Assembly: GCF_003853645.1 (NCBI RefSeq)
Contig: NZ_QTPO01000007.1
Location: 1 to 64,000 of the forward strand
Source: Burkholderia sp. Bp9143
GTDB taxonomy: Bacteria; Pseudomonadota; Gammaproteobacteria; Burkholderiales; Burkholderiaceae
Direction of reading: 5' to 3'
DNA length: 64,000 bases
This document shows positions 43,769 through 53,051 of the stretch, in pieces; the stretch's first letter is position 1, and each line of letters begins with the position of its first letter. The notes below the pieces were generated by a model that was not told where the DNA came from, made no database searches, and worked only from the letters and a program-made list of their open reading frames with translations. The position numbers and the translations under genes were made by a program.

Positions 43769-44812
43769 ATGAGTCTCGAATTCGAACACGTCAGCTTCCA
43801 GTATCCCGGCGCGCGTCATGGTGTCGACGACGTCACGCTGTCTGCCGCGCAAGGCGAACTGCTCGCGGTGATGGGGCGCAGCGGTTCCGGCAAATCCACG
43901 CTGCTGCGGCTCGCGGCCGGGCTGCTCGACGGCTGGCGCGGCCGCATCGCGATCGGCGGCGACGACGTCGCCGGCGTGCCCGTGTGGCGGCGCGAAGTGG
44001 GGATGGTGTTCCAGCACTATGCGCTGTTCCCGAACCTGTCGGTCGTCGACAACGTCGCGTACGGGCTGCGCATGCGCGGCGTCGCGGCCGATGTGCGGCG
44101 CCGGCGCGCGCTCGAGATGCTCGAGCGCGTCGGCCTGGCGACGCATGCGGCGCGCGGCGTCGCGATGCTGTCGGGCGGACAGCAGCAGCGCGTCGCGCTG
44201 GCGCGCGCGCTCGTGATCGAGCCGAAGCTGCTGTTGCTCGACGAGCCGCTGGCGGCGCTCGATGCCGGCATCCGTCATCAACTGCGGGACGAGATTCGCG
44301 CGCTGCAGCGCGCGTGCGGCGCGACGACGCTGTTCGTCACGCACGACCAGGACGAGGCGCTGAGCATGGCCGACCGCGTCGCGATCGTCGACGGCGGCCG
44401 CGTGCTCCAGGCCGGCACGCCGCGCGACCTGTACGAGCGTCCGGCAAGCGCGCAGGTCGCACGCTTCGTCGGGCACTCGACACTGCTGCGCGGGCGCGTG
44501 CTCGCGCACGGCACGGTCGACGTGCGCTTCGCGACGCTGCATGCGCAGACGGGCGAGCACCGGCCTGGTACGCCGGTCGAGGTGCTGGTGCGGCCCGAAC
44601 ACGTGCAGGCCGATCCGCCGGATCACAGCCCGAACCGGATCGACGGCCGTCTCGGCGACGTGCGTTATTTCGGCGCGACGCAGCGCTACGACTTCATTCC
44701 CGCCGGTTCGACCGACGCGCTGTTGTGCGAAGGGCGCGAGCCCGCCGCGCGCAGCATCGCGATCGAGCCGCGACATCTGATCGTGCTGCCGGCGTCGCCG
44801 GACGCGCAATGA
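43769..44812 (+). CDS. ABC importer ATP-binding protein (PotA/FbpC type)
   Basis: A 347-aa ATPase with Walker A GRSGSGKST, Q-loop, signature LSGGQQQRVALARAL, Walker B LLLLDEPLAALDA and the switch His in THDQDEALS. A C-terminal TOBE-like domain (about 240-347) has VRPEHVQ. This places it in the PotA/FbpC/ThiQ group. It starts 7 bp after the preceding permease, so it is translationally coupled. Confidence 0.93.
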   Translation: MSLEFEHVSFQYPGARHGVDDVTLSAAQGELLAVMGRSGSGKSTLLRLAAGLLDGWRGRIAIGGDDVAGVPVWRREVGMVFQHYALFPNLSVVDNVAYGLRMRGVAADVRRRRALEMLERVGLATHAARGVAMLSGGQQQRVALARALVIEPKLLLLDEPLAALDAGIRHQLRDEIRALQRACGATTLFVTHDQDEALSMADRVAIVDGGRVLQAGTPRDLYERPASAQVARFVGHSTLLRGRVLAHGTVDVRFATLHAQTGEHRPGTPVEVLVRPEHVQADPPDHSPNRIDGRLGDVRYFGATQRYDFIPAGSTDALLCEGREPAARSIAIEPRHLIVLPASPDAQ

Positions 44813-44838
44813 CTTTTTTCGTACAACGGAGATTTCCG

Positions 44839-45927
44839 ATGATTGCAGGCTCCTCTCTAGTGAAGGCCGTGCGTGCACGCGTGCTGGCGCTGTGCGCGCT
44901 CGCGGCGCTCTCCTGCGCGGCGGCGCATGCCGCGCCGCTGTATCCGGGTGAAGACGCGCTGTATGCGAAGGCCGCCGACGAAGGTCTCGTCGTGTCGTTC
45001 GATACCGGCCCCGAATGGGCGAACTGGAAGGCGCTGTTCGCCGAATTCCGCAAGCGCTACCCGAAGGTCGAGATCACGTACAACGACATCGGCTCGGCGG
45101 CGACCGTCGTCGCGCTCGACAAGTCGCGCCGTCGTCCGCAGGCCGATACCGCGTACTACTTCGCCGCGTCGGCGCTGGATGCCGAGAGCAAGGACGTCGT
45201 CGCGCCGTTCAAGCCAGTCAACTTCGACAAGTTGCCGAGTGTGTTCCGCGCGACCGACGGTCGCTGGTTCGCCGTGCATTCGCTGAACATCGCGTTCCTC
45301 GTCAACAAGAAGCTCGTCAAGAACGTGCCGCAGCGCTGGTCCGATCTGCTGAAGCCCGAGTATCGCAACGCGGTGGTCTATCTCGATCCGCGTTCGACCG
45401 GGCAGGGTCAGGTCGCGGTGTTCGCGGCGGCGTATGCGAACGGCGGCAGTGTCGAGAATCCGAAGCCGGGCGCCGAATTCTTCGGCAAGCTGAAGCGCGC
45501 GGGCAACGTGCTGCGCGTCGAGGGCACGACACCGTATGCGAAGTTCGTGAAGGGCGAGATCCCGATCCTGATCGGCTACGAGAACGACGGCCTCAAGGCG
45601 AAGTACGCGGACGGCATGGGCGATGCGGCCGACGTCGTGATTCCGCAGGACGGCAGCGTGTCGGCGCCGTATGCGATGAGCCTCGTGAAGAACGGCCCGA
45701 ACCCGTCCGCCGCGCAGCTCTGGCTCAACCTCGTGATGAGCGACGTCGGCCAGGCGCTGTTCGCACAAGGCTATGTGCGCCCGGCAGTGCCCGGCACGCC
45801 GGTTGCGCCGGAGGTCGCGGCGAAGCTGCCGAACGCGCCGCAGGTGCGCCCGCTCGACGTCGCGAAGGCGGCGGCGCGCAAGGCCGAGATCGACCAGCTC
45901 TGGTCGCAGGCGACGCTCGGCCAGTAA
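44839..45927 (+). CDS. ABC importer periplasmic binding protein
   Basis: A 362-aa type 2 periplasmic binding protein with a signal peptide (ALCALAALSCAAAHAAP). The mature part has EITYNDIGSAATVVALD, VVYLDPRSTGQGQVAVFAAAY and IPILIGYENDGLKAKYADG. This fits the PotD/FbpA-like group; the substrate could be a polyamine, Fe3+, thiamine or an aminophosphonate, and cannot be chosen. The start follows CGGAG by 9 bp. Confidence 0.88.
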   Translation: MIAGSSLVKAVRARVLALCALAALSCAAAHAAPLYPGEDALYAKAADEGLVVSFDTGPEWANWKALFAEFRKRYPKVEITYNDIGSAATVVALDKSRRRPQADTAYYFAASALDAESKDVVAPFKPVNFDKLPSVFRATDGRWFAVHSLNIAFLVNKKLVKNVPQRWSDLLKPEYRNAVVYLDPRSTGQGQVAVFAAAYANGGSVENPKPGAEFFGKLKRAGNVLRVEGTTPYAKFVKGEIPILIGYENDGLKAKYADGMGDAADVVIPQDGSVSAPYAMSLVKNGPNPSAAQLWLNLVMSDVGQALFAQGYVRPAVPGTPVAPEVAAKLPNAPQVRPLDVAKAAARKAEIDQLWSQATLGQ

Positions 45928-45937
45928 GGAGCGCGCG

Positions 45938-46768
45938 ATGCAAACCTCCCTGGCCGAACGCGGCGCGCTGCGCCGCTTCGGCGCGGTTCCGGCGGCGATC
46001 TTGCTGGCGGTGTGCTTCGTGCTGCCGCTCGCCGCGCTCGTCGGCTCGGCGTTCACGGACGGCAGCCGCGCGTTCGTCGCGGTGCTGCGCGATCCGCTCG
46101 TGGCCGACGCCATCGTGCGCTCGCTCGCGCTGGCGATCGGTGCCGGCACGCTGTCGGTGGGCGTCGGCGTGCCGGTCGCCTTTGCGCTGGCGGCGCAGTC
46201 GCCGGCCCGTCGCCACTGGTCGCTCGCGCTGCTCGGCGTGCCGCTCGCGTTTTCCGGGCTCGTGATCGCGTACGGCTTCATCCTCGCGTTCGGCCGCGCG
46301 GGTTTCGTCACCACGCTGCTGGCGGCGTTGGGCGCCGATCCGAACGTGATCGGCGGCGCGATCTACACGATGCCGGGGCTCGCGGTCGCGTATGCGTATT
46401 ACCTGATCCCGCGCGTCGCGCTGATGATCTACCCGGCGTTCGCGAATCTCGACCGGCGTCCGCTCGAGGCGGCGCTGACGCTCGGCGCGCGGCCGTGGCG
46501 CGCGTGGCTCGACGTCGCGTGGCGCGAGCTGTGGCCGTCGGTCGCGTCCGCATGGTGTCTCGTGACCGCGATCGCGCTCGGCACGTACGGCACGGCGCTC
46601 GCGCTGGCCGGCACGCAGATCAACATCCTGCCGCTGCTGATGTACCTGAAGCTGTCGGACGGGCAAACCGATTTCTCGCAGGCGGCCGTGCTGTCGATCG
46701 TGCTGACGGCGATCTGTACCTGCGTTCTTGCATTGGGGGAAGGCCTTGTTCGGCAACGACGTCATTGA
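45938..46768 (+). CDS. ABC importer permease (subunit 2)
   Basis: A 276-aa permease with six transmembrane helices. The EAA motif is LEAALTLGARPWRAWLDVAWRELW. It pairs with the permease at 42910, so the importer has two different permease subunits. An AAGGAG ribosome binding site is 8 bp before the ATG. Its 3' end overlaps the next gene. Confidence 0.88.
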   Translation: MQTSLAERGALRRFGAVPAAILLAVCFVLPLAALVGSAFTDGSRAFVAVLRDPLVADAIVRSLALAIGAGTLSVGVGVPVAFALAAQSPARRHWSLALLGVPLAFSGLVIAYGFILAFGRAGFVTTLLAALGADPNVIGGAIYTMPGLAVAYAYYLIPRVALMIYPAFANLDRRPLEAALTLGARPWRAWLDVAWRELWPSVASAWCLVTAIALGTYGTALALAGTQINILPLLMYLKLSDGQTDFSQAAVLSIVLTAICTCVLALGEGLVRQRRH

Positions 46769-47294
46769 GTGGTCGGAAGCGGCGCGCACCGCGCTCACGC
46801 ATCTCGCGCAGCGGCAGCGCGGCACGCGGCGGCATTGCATGCCGGCCGGCGTGATCGGTCCGCGCGATGCGACCGACGAGCAAATGCGGATCGCCGGGCG
46901 GATCGCGCATGCGCTGGCGGCGGCGGGCATCGCAATCGTCGGCGGCGGCAAGCAGGGCGTGATGGAGGCGGCCGCGCGCGGCGCGCAGGCGGCCGGCGGG
47001 TGCGCGATCGGGCTGCTGCCCGAGGAGGATGCGCGGGAGGCGAACCCGTATCTGACGGTCGCGCTGCCGACCGGGCTCGGCATTACACGCAACGCGCTGA
47101 TCGCGCGCGCGTCGCTGTGCCTGGTCGCGGTGGGCGGCGGGCTCGGCACGCTGTCCGAGATCGCGCTCGGGCTGCAGTGGGGCAAGCCGGTGTTCACGAT
47201 TTGCGACGCGCCGCAGGTGGCGGGGGTCGAGTGCTTCGACGCAACGGATCGGCTGGTCGCGCGTGTCGCGCAGTGGCTGGCCGATGCGGCGTAG
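46746..47294 (+). CDS. LOG/TIGR00725-type Rossmann protein
   Basis: About 182 aa. The Rossmann-like nucleotide-binding fold of LOG (lysine decarboxylase-like) proteins is seen in AAAGIAIVGGGKQGVMEAAARGA (GGG-x-x-GVMEA) and LCLVAVGGGLGTLSEIALGLQWGKPV (GGGxGTxxE). LOG proteins remove ribose 5-phosphate from N6-modified nucleotides; TIGR00725 members are less well known. The start is TTG at 46746, preferred for GGGGAAGG upstream; TTG at 46728 is also possible. It overlaps the permease, suggesting co-transcription with the importer. Confidence 0.8.
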   Translation: MFGNDVIEWSEAARTALTHLAQRQRGTRRHCMPAGVIGPRDATDEQMRIAGRIAHALAAAGIAIVGGGKQGVMEAAARGAQAAGGCAIGLLPEEDAREANPYLTVALPTGLGITRNALIARASLCLVAVGGGLGTLSEIALGLQWGKPVFTICDAPQVAGVECFDATDRLVARVAQWLADAA

Positions 47295-47424
47295 GTGGCG
47301 TCCCGCGCGCGCCGATCGCCGGCTGCGTCGGCACGCGAGTGGCGGGTCCGGGCTTGAAATGGGGCGCACGACCCGCCATATTGGCTGCGCATGAACGTTC
47401 AACGACGCCTCCAGAGGATTCACG

Positions 47425-47619
47425 ATGCGCCTTTTGCTTGCCCTGCTGTTGCCGTGGTTCCAGTTCTTCACGATCGGCCGCCCGATCGCCGGGATCATCT
47501 GCCTGATCCTGCAACTCACGATCATCGGCTGGCTGCCGGCCGCGATCTGGTCGGTGTATGCGCTGAGCCAGTACAAGACCGATCGCAAGATCGAGGCGGC
47601 GCTGCGCGAGCGGCGGTAG
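47425..47619 (+). CDS. Pmp3/YqaE-like small membrane protein
   Basis: A 64-aa protein with two hydrophobic helices (LLLALLLPWFQFFTIGRPI and AGIICLILQLTIIGWLPAAIWSVYALSQ) and a charged C-terminus, typical of the Pmp3/YqaE family. The family is associated with membrane potential and salt stress. AGAGG lies 8 bp before the ATG. Confidence 0.85.
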   Translation: MRLLLALLLPWFQFFTIGRPIAGIICLILQLTIIGWLPAAIWSVYALSQYKTDRKIEAALRERR

Positions 47620-47742
47620 GCGGGGGAGGGGCGCGGCGCCGCGTCACGAGCGGAACCGGCGAAATCGGACGAGTCGGCAAGCGCGGCCGACGATATGAAG
47701 ACGGCCGCTGCGATCATCGTTCGATCGAAGCGGCCGCTCGCC

Positions 47743-47931
47743 TTACTTCACCGCAAACAGCGTCAGGTTCATGAAGATCTTGAACGCATAGCCGAGCGTG
47801 ACGGCGCCGAGCACGCCGCCCGCCCACAGGACGACGAACCACATCCAGCCGCGCATCCGCGGCCGCGGCGCGCCGGGTCGGCGAGCGGCGGAATCAGGGG
47901 TTTCAGTGGTGGTAGTAATGCTGGTCTTCAT
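47743..47931 (-). CDS. DUF2474 small subunit-like protein of the CioAB oxidase
   Basis: A 62-aa protein with one transmembrane helix (about 31-55, FVVLWAGGVLGAVTLGYAFKIFMNLTLFAV) after a Pro/Arg-rich start. DUF2474 proteins are encoded immediately after cioB/cydB and are thought to be accessory subunits similar in role to CydX. It overlaps the end of cioB by 29 bp, so translation is coupled. Confidence 0.8.
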   Translation of the reverse strand: MKTSITTTTETPDSAARRPGAPRPRMRGWMWFVVLWAGGVLGAVTLGYAFKIFMNLTLFAVK

Positions 47932-48910
47932 GGCGCACCTTGCCTCGGAATACCCAGTAACCCATCGTCGTGTAGGCGATGATGATCGGCAGGATAACCG
48001 CTGCGCCGACCAGCGTGAAGGTCTGGCTCGACCGCGGCGCCGCCGCTTCCCAGATCGTCATCGTCTGAGGAATCGCATACGGGAACATCGTGACGAGCAG
48101 GCCGACGTAGCCGAGCAGCACGAGTGCCAGCGCGAGCACGAACGGCGTCATGTCGTGCCGGTCGCGCACCGCGCGACGCATCCACACCGCGCACCCGGCG
48201 ACCAGGAACGGCACCGGCAGCAGGCGCCAGAACAACCCCGAATCGAACCAGCGCTGTGCGATAGCCGGATCCTGCAGCGGCGTCCACAGGCTGACGACCG
48301 CGATGAAGCTGAGCAGCACGACGGTCAGCGGCCACACGACGCGATGGAGGCGCCGCTGCAGGTCGCCTTCCGTCTTCGCGACGAGCCAGCAGCAGCCGAG
48401 CAGCGCGTACGTGACGATCAGGCCGAGGCCCGTCAGCAGGCTGAACGGCGTGAGCCAGTCGAATGCGTCGCCGGCGAACACGCCGTCCTTCACGTTGATG
48501 CCCTGCAGGAACGCGCCGAGCGCGATCCCCTGGAACAGCGTCGCGCCGGCCGAGCCGCCGATGAACGCGAGATCCCACAGCTGCTTTGTGCGCCGCGCCT
48601 TCGCGCGAATCTCGAACGACACGCCGCGGAAGATCAAGCACACGAGCATGAAGATCAGCGGCAGGTACAGCGCCGACAGCACCGTGGAATAGACGATCGG
48701 GAACACCGCGAACAGCCCGGCGCCGCCGAGCACGAGCCACGTCTCGTTGCCGTCCCACACGGGCGCGACGGTGTTCATCATCAGGTCGCGTTCCTTCTCG
48801 TCCGGGAAGAACGGGAAGACGATGCCGATGCCGAGGTCGAAGCCGTCGAGCACGACGTACATGAAGAGCCCCAACGCGATGATCGCGGCCCAGATTACGG
48901 TGACGTCCAT
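47903..48910 (-). CDS. cioB: Cytochrome bd-type (CioB) quinol oxidase subunit II
   Basis: A 335-aa subunit II of a bd-type quinol oxidase with nine predicted membrane helices. MYVVLDGFDLGIGIVFPF is the family start motif and VAPVWDGNETWLVLGG follows. It partners with CioA in the cytoplasmic membrane to reduce oxygen to water. The start is 29 bp after cioA, so they form one operon. Confidence 0.93.
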   Translation of the reverse strand: MDVTVIWAAIIALGLFMYVVLDGFDLGIGIVFPFFPDEKERDLMMNTVAPVWDGNETWLVLGGAGLFAVFPIVYSTVLSALYLPLIFMLVCLIFRGVSFEIRAKARRTKQLWDLAFIGGSAGATLFQGIALGAFLQGINVKDGVFAGDAFDWLTPFSLLTGLGLIVTYALLGCCWLVAKTEGDLQRRLHRVVWPLTVVLLSFIAVVSLWTPLQDPAIAQRWFDSGLFWRLLPVPFLVAGCAVWMRRAVRDRHDMTPFVLALALVLLGYVGLLVTMFPYAIPQTMTIWEAAAPRSSQTFTLVGAAVILPIIIAYTTMGYWVFRGKVRHEDQHYYHH

Positions 48911-48939
48911 AGGTTTTCTCGTTTGCGAAATGGGTGGGC

Positions 48940-50352
48940 TCAGACGGTCTCGATCAGCTCGTCGACGGCCGACATCGGGCGGCGCGCGGTGTGATCGGGG
49001 CGCGTGTCGGGGGTGTCGTCGTGCTTGACGTCGGGCAGCGCGGGGCCGGCCTTCATCAGCTTCAGCATGTAGTACACGCCGGTGCCGAACACGAGGAAGT
49101 ACACGATCACGAACGTCATCATCGACAGGCTGACCTGCTGCACCGACAGCGGCGACACGCCCTGCGCGGTGCGCATCACGCCATACACGACCCACGGCTG
49201 GCGGCCTGCCTCGGTCGTCACCCAGCCCGCGAGCAGCGAAACGAAACCGGTCGGGCCCATCACGAGCGCGAAGCGCTGGAACCACTTCGATTCATACAGG
49301 CTGCCGCGGCGGCGCAGCAGCCAGGCGAGCGCGGCGAGACCAATCATCGCGAAGCCCAGGCCGACCATGATCCGGAAGCTCCAGAACACGACCGTCGAAT
49401 TCGGGCGGTCTTCAGGCGGGAAGTCCTTCAGCCCGCGGATCTCGCCGTCCCAGCTGTGCGTGAGGATCAGGCTGCCGAGGTGCGGCACCTTCACCGCGTA
49501 GCGGGTCGTCTCGGCCTTCATGTCCGGAATGCCGAACAGGTTGAGTGGCGTGCCGCCCTTCTCGGTTTCCCACAGCCCTTCGATCGCGGCGATCTTCGCG
49601 GGCTGGTGCTTCAGCGTGTTGATGCCGTGCTGGTCGCCGATCACGGCCTGCAGCGGCGCGAGCACCAGCAGCAGCCACAGCGCCATCGAGAACATCTTCT
49701 TCACACCCTTGTCGCGGCGGCCCTTCAGCAGGTGCCAGGCGCCCGTCGCGGCGACGACCAGCGCGGCGACGATGAACGCGGCGATCGCCATGTGGAACAG
49801 GCGGTACGGGAACGACGGGTTGAAGATGATCGCGAACCAGTCGGTCGGCACGACGCGGCCGTCGACGATCTCGAAGCCCTGCGGCGTCTGCATCCAGCTG
49901 TTCGACGCGAGGATCCAGAACGTCGAGATCAGCGTGCCGATCGCGACCATCAGCGTCGCGCCGAAGTGCGCGCGCGGGCTCACGCGATTCCAGCCGAACA
50001 GCATGATCCCGAGGAAGCCGGCTTCGAGGAAGAACGCGGTCATCACCTCGTACATCAGCAGCGGGCCGGTGACGGCGCCGGCGAAGCTCGAGAAGCCCGA
50101 CCAGTTGGTGCCGAACTGATAGCTCATGACGACGCCGGAGACCACGCCCATGCCGAATGCGACCGCGAAGATCTTCGACCAGAACAGGCACAGCGTTTTG
50201 TAGTACTGCTTGCCGGTCTTCAGCCAGCGATATTCGAGCACGGCGATGAAGCTGGCGAGGCCGATGCTCAGCGCCGGGAAGACGATGTGAAAGGAGACGG
50301 TGAACGCGAATTGCAGGCGGGCCAGATCGAGGGCCGAAAGTGCGGTGTCCAT
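48940..50352 (-). CDS. cioA: Cytochrome bd-type (CioA) quinol oxidase subunit I
   Basis: A 470-aa subunit I with nine membrane helices. LDLARLQFAFTVSFHIVFPALSIG carries the heme b595 His, and EAGRQPWVVYG is the GRQPW motif. The protein is shorter than E. coli CydA (522 aa) and lacks the Q-loop insertion, which marks the cyanide-insensitive CioA type. The C-terminus is extended and charged (VKHDDTPDTRPDHTARRP). A perfect FNR/ANR box lies 162 bp upstream. Confidence 0.93.
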   Translation of the reverse strand: MDTALSALDLARLQFAFTVSFHIVFPALSIGLASFIAVLEYRWLKTGKQYYKTLCLFWSKIFAVAFGMGVVSGVVMSYQFGTNWSGFSSFAGAVTGPLLMYEVMTAFFLEAGFLGIMLFGWNRVSPRAHFGATLMVAIGTLISTFWILASNSWMQTPQGFEIVDGRVVPTDWFAIIFNPSFPYRLFHMAIAAFIVAALVVAATGAWHLLKGRRDKGVKKMFSMALWLLLVLAPLQAVIGDQHGINTLKHQPAKIAAIEGLWETEKGGTPLNLFGIPDMKAETTRYAVKVPHLGSLILTHSWDGEIRGLKDFPPEDRPNSTVVFWSFRIMVGLGFAMIGLAALAWLLRRRGSLYESKWFQRFALVMGPTGFVSLLAGWVTTEAGRQPWVVYGVMRTAQGVSPLSVQQVSLSMMTFVIVYFLVFGTGVYYMLKLMKAGPALPDVKHDDTPDTRPDHTARRPMSAVDELIETV

Positions 50353-50843
50353 ACCAGATGACCGAGGCTGACGATACCCGCCGGCGGGTGCCGGCGGCCC
50401 CCGGCCGACGGGGCATCGGGGTTGGCTGGAGTATGTGCCGCGATGTTGCGCCGCGAAATGCGCCAACTCGTCGCAGATGTCCAGCCCGGCGCGCGCGATT
50501 TCGGGATAAATCGTTGATTCGAATCAACAACACCGATCGTCACGTGCGCGATCGTGACGTGGCGGTCTGCCGCACGTGCGTCAATATGGCGCGTCGCGTC
50601 ATCGGAACGGCTCGTTGCAAACCCGCGTGCCGCGTGGCGCCGCCGCACGCAACCGATCCGTTTCGGCGCGTTGGCGCGTAACGCGTGCGGTCCCGCTGGC
50701 GGGCCCTGGCTGACGGGGTCTGTCACATTGGTAACGTCGCGCAACATTGGCGCCCGCGCCTGTTATGGCTGGCGAATCGCGCACGGCGTAGCGTTCGATA
50801 TGTCGGGTTCGTATCGACGAACCGTCCTGCCGGAGAACGTGAC
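50353..50843. other. Intergenic region upstream of cioA
   Basis: About 490 bp without a supportable gene. It holds the FNR/ANR box at 50514-50527. GTCACG and CGTGAC (about 50538-50557) form a nearby inverted repeat inside a CGATCGT direct repeat. Confidence 0.6.
50514..50527. promoter_or_regulatory. FNR/ANR-type box, TTGATTCGAATCAA
   Basis: This is a perfect match to TTGAT-N4-ATCAA and extends to the 16-bp palindrome GTTGATTCGAATCAAC. FNR-family oxygen-responsive regulators bind this sequence. It sits 162-175 bp upstream of cioA and 317 bp from the plus-strand gene at 50844; cioAB is the more natural target. Confidence 0.85.
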
Positions 50844-51170
50844 GTGAACGGATTGAAGCTCGCGCTGGGCGCGGCCGCCGCGGTGGCCGTCGCGACGGGC
50901 GGCGTGGCGCATGCCGCTCGGGTCGGCGTGTATGTCGGCGCCGGTTACCCGTATTACTACCCCGTCGTTCCGGCGCCGTACTACTACCCGCCGCCCGTCG
51001 TCGTGGTGCCCGTCGAGCCCGGCCCGCTGCCGGAATACGTCGAGAAGGAACAGCCGCAGCAAGGTGGCGGTGCGGACGTCTGGTACTACTGCGACGCGTC
51101 GAAGCATTACTACCCGTATGTGAAGACCTGCAAGTCGGGCTGGCGATCGGTGCCGGCGCGGCCGCAATGA
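50844..51170 (+). CDS. Exported Tyr/Pro-rich small protein
   Basis: About 108 aa with a signal peptide (LALGAAAAVAVATGGVAHA) and a Tyr/Pro-rich mature start (YPYYYPVVPAPYYYPPP). The C-terminal domain WYYCDASKHYYPYVKTCKSGWRSVPA has the two Cys and aromatic residues seen in small exported Burkholderia proteins of unknown role. The start is GTG at 50844 with GGAG upstream; this is uncertain. It is followed by the next gene after 13 bp. Confidence 0.75.
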   Translation: MNGLKLALGAAAAVAVATGGVAHAARVGVYVGAGYPYYYPVVPAPYYYPPPVVVVPVEPGPLPEYVEKEQPQQGGGADVWYYCDASKHYYPYVKTCKSGWRSVPARPQ

Positions 51171-51183
51171 GGGAGGCCCGACG

Positions 51184-51711
51184 ATGAACCCCATGATTCG
51201 ACCGCTGCGCGTGCCGGCCGTGCTGGCGCTGGCCGGCCTGCTCGGCGCGTGCGCGTACGTGCCGACCGGGCCCAGCGTGATGGCGCTGCCGGGTACCGGC
51301 AAATCGTTCGACCAGTTCCGCGTCGACGACGCGAACTGCCGCCAGTACGCATTCCAGCAATCGGGCGGTGTGAGCGCCGGGCAGGCGTCGACCGCGAGCG
51401 CGGTCGGCAGCGCGGCCGTCGGCACCGCGCTCGGCGCGGCCGCGGGTGCCGCGTTCAACGGCGGCTCCGGCGCGGCCGTCGGCGCGGGTGCCGGGCTGCT
51501 CGCGGGCAGCGTCGTGGGCGCGGGAGCCGCGCAGGGCTCGGCCTACGACGTCCAGCGCCGCTACGACTACGCGTACCTGCAGTGCATGTACGCAACCGGC
51601 AACCGCGTGCCGGTGCCGGGCGGGATGAGCGGCGGATATGGCGGAGGCGCGCAGCGTGCGGCACCGCCGATGCCGCCGCCCGGCGTCCAGCCGCCGCCGC
51701 CGCGTTATTGA
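51184..51711 (+). CDS. Glycine-zipper outer-membrane lipoprotein
   Basis: A 175-aa protein with lipobox LALAGLLGAC (Cys at about residue 22). The central region has an Ala/Gly-rich glycine zipper (AAVGTALGAAAGAAFNGGSG..., AGAGLLAGSVVGAGAA), a hairpin that inserts in or associates with the outer membrane. It is followed by a YDYAYLQCMYATGNRVP motif and a Pro-rich tail. It is co-directional with the preceding exported protein and probably co-transcribed. Confidence 0.85.
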   Translation: MNPMIRPLRVPAVLALAGLLGACAYVPTGPSVMALPGTGKSFDQFRVDDANCRQYAFQQSGGVSAGQASTASAVGSAAVGTALGAAAGAAFNGGSGAAVGAGAGLLAGSVVGAGAAQGSAYDVQRRYDYAYLQCMYATGNRVPVPGGMSGGYGGGAQRAAPPMPPPGVQPPPPRY

Positions 51712-51923
51712 CGATGCCGCCCCGAAGCCGGCCGTGCCGGCGCGGGGCGCGTCGCTGCGTGCCGGTCGCGGCGGGACCGTGCGTCCGTCGAGCACGATCG
51801 ATCGCCGCTCCCTTGTGCGGCGCGATGCATCGGCAATCGCTGCGCGAATTGCGTACACTCTGAGTCTCGTTTCGGCAGGGCCGGGCGCATCGGTTCCGGT
51901 CCGCGTTCACTCAGGGCACGAAG

Positions 51924-52937
51924 ATGATCGATTTACGCAGCGATACCGTGACACGTCCGAGCCAGGCGATGCTGGCCGCGATGACTGCCGCCGAAGTCGG
52001 CGACGACGTATGGGGCGACGACCCGACCGTACTGCGCTTGCAGGCGGTCGCGGCCGAGCGGGCCGGCAAGGAAGCCGGTCTGTTCTTCCCGAGCGGCACG
52101 CAGAGCAACCTGGCCGCGCTGATGGCCCATTGCGAACGCGGCGACGAATACATCGTCGGCCAGCTCGCGCACACCTACAAGTACGAAGGCGGCGGCGCGG
52201 CCGTGCTCGGCAGCATCCAGCCGCAGCCGATCGAGAACGCGCCCGACGGCACGCTGCCGCTCGCGAAGATCGCCGCGGCGATCAAGCCGATCGACAACCA
52301 CTTCGCCCGCACGCGGCTGCTCGCGCTCGAAAACACGATCGGCGGCCAGGTATTGCCGGACGGCTATGTGCAGGAAGCCGTCGCGCTCGCGCGCAGCCGC
52401 GGGCTCGCCGCGCACCTCGACGGCGCGCGCGTATGCAATGCGGCCGTCGCGTCGGGCCGTCCGATCGCGGAACTGTGCGCGCCGTTCGATACCGCGTCGA
52501 TCTGTTTCTCGAAAGGGCTCGGCGCGCCGGTCGGCTCGGTGCTGGTCGGCCATCGCGCGCTGGTCGAGCGCGCGCAGCGCTGGCGCAAGGTGCTGGGCGG
52601 CGGGATGCGGCAGTCGGGCATCCTCGCGGCGGCCTGCCTGTATGCGCTCGATCACAACGTCGAACGGCTGGCCGACGATCACGCGAACGCCGCGCATCTC
52701 GCGGCAGGCCTCGCACGCATCGAGCCGGTGAAGGTGCTGTCGCACGCGACGAACATGGTGTTCGCGCAATTCCCCGAAGCCGATTGCGCGCCGCTCGAGG
52801 CGTGGCTCAAGGAGCGCGGGATCCTCACGCAGATGCTGTATGCGTCGCGTTTCGTCACGCACTGCGACGTGTCGCGTGCGGACATCGATACCTTCATCGA
52901 CGCGGTCGGCGCGTATTTCGCGCAACGGCGCGCGTAA
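51924..52937 (+). CDS. ltaE: Low-specificity L-threonine aldolase
   Basis: A 337-aa fold-type I PLP enzyme that splits L-threonine/allo-threonine to glycine and acetaldehyde. It starts MIDLRSDTVTRPSQAMLAAM, the family N-terminus. The PLP lysine is in FSKGLGAPVGSVL, and the HLDGARVCNAA motif provides the PLP-contacting Asp. It is full length. It stands apart from its neighbours. Confidence 0.94.
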   Translation: MIDLRSDTVTRPSQAMLAAMTAAEVGDDVWGDDPTVLRLQAVAAERAGKEAGLFFPSGTQSNLAALMAHCERGDEYIVGQLAHTYKYEGGGAAVLGSIQPQPIENAPDGTLPLAKIAAAIKPIDNHFARTRLLALENTIGGQVLPDGYVQEAVALARSRGLAAHLDGARVCNAAVASGRPIAELCAPFDTASICFSKGLGAPVGSVLVGHRALVERAQRWRKVLGGGMRQSGILAAACLYALDHNVERLADDHANAAHLAAGLARIEPVKVLSHATNMVFAQFPEADCAPLEAWLKERGILTQMLYASRFVTHCDVSRADIDTFIDAVGAYFAQRRA

Positions 52938-53051
52938 GGCGGAATGCGCCGGCCGGCGGGGGCGCCGGCGCGTCGTGGCGCGAAGCCGGAAGCGGGAAGG
53001 CGATTGGGGCGACGCTGCAACCCGTCGGTCGATATCCGGCGTGCCGGCGGA

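Noticed and set aside
47702..47740. CGGCCGCT...AGCGGCCG inverted repeat after the DUF2474 gene as a terminator
   Set aside because: Only 8-bp arms around a 19-nt loop and no T-run; could be chance in G+C-rich DNA.
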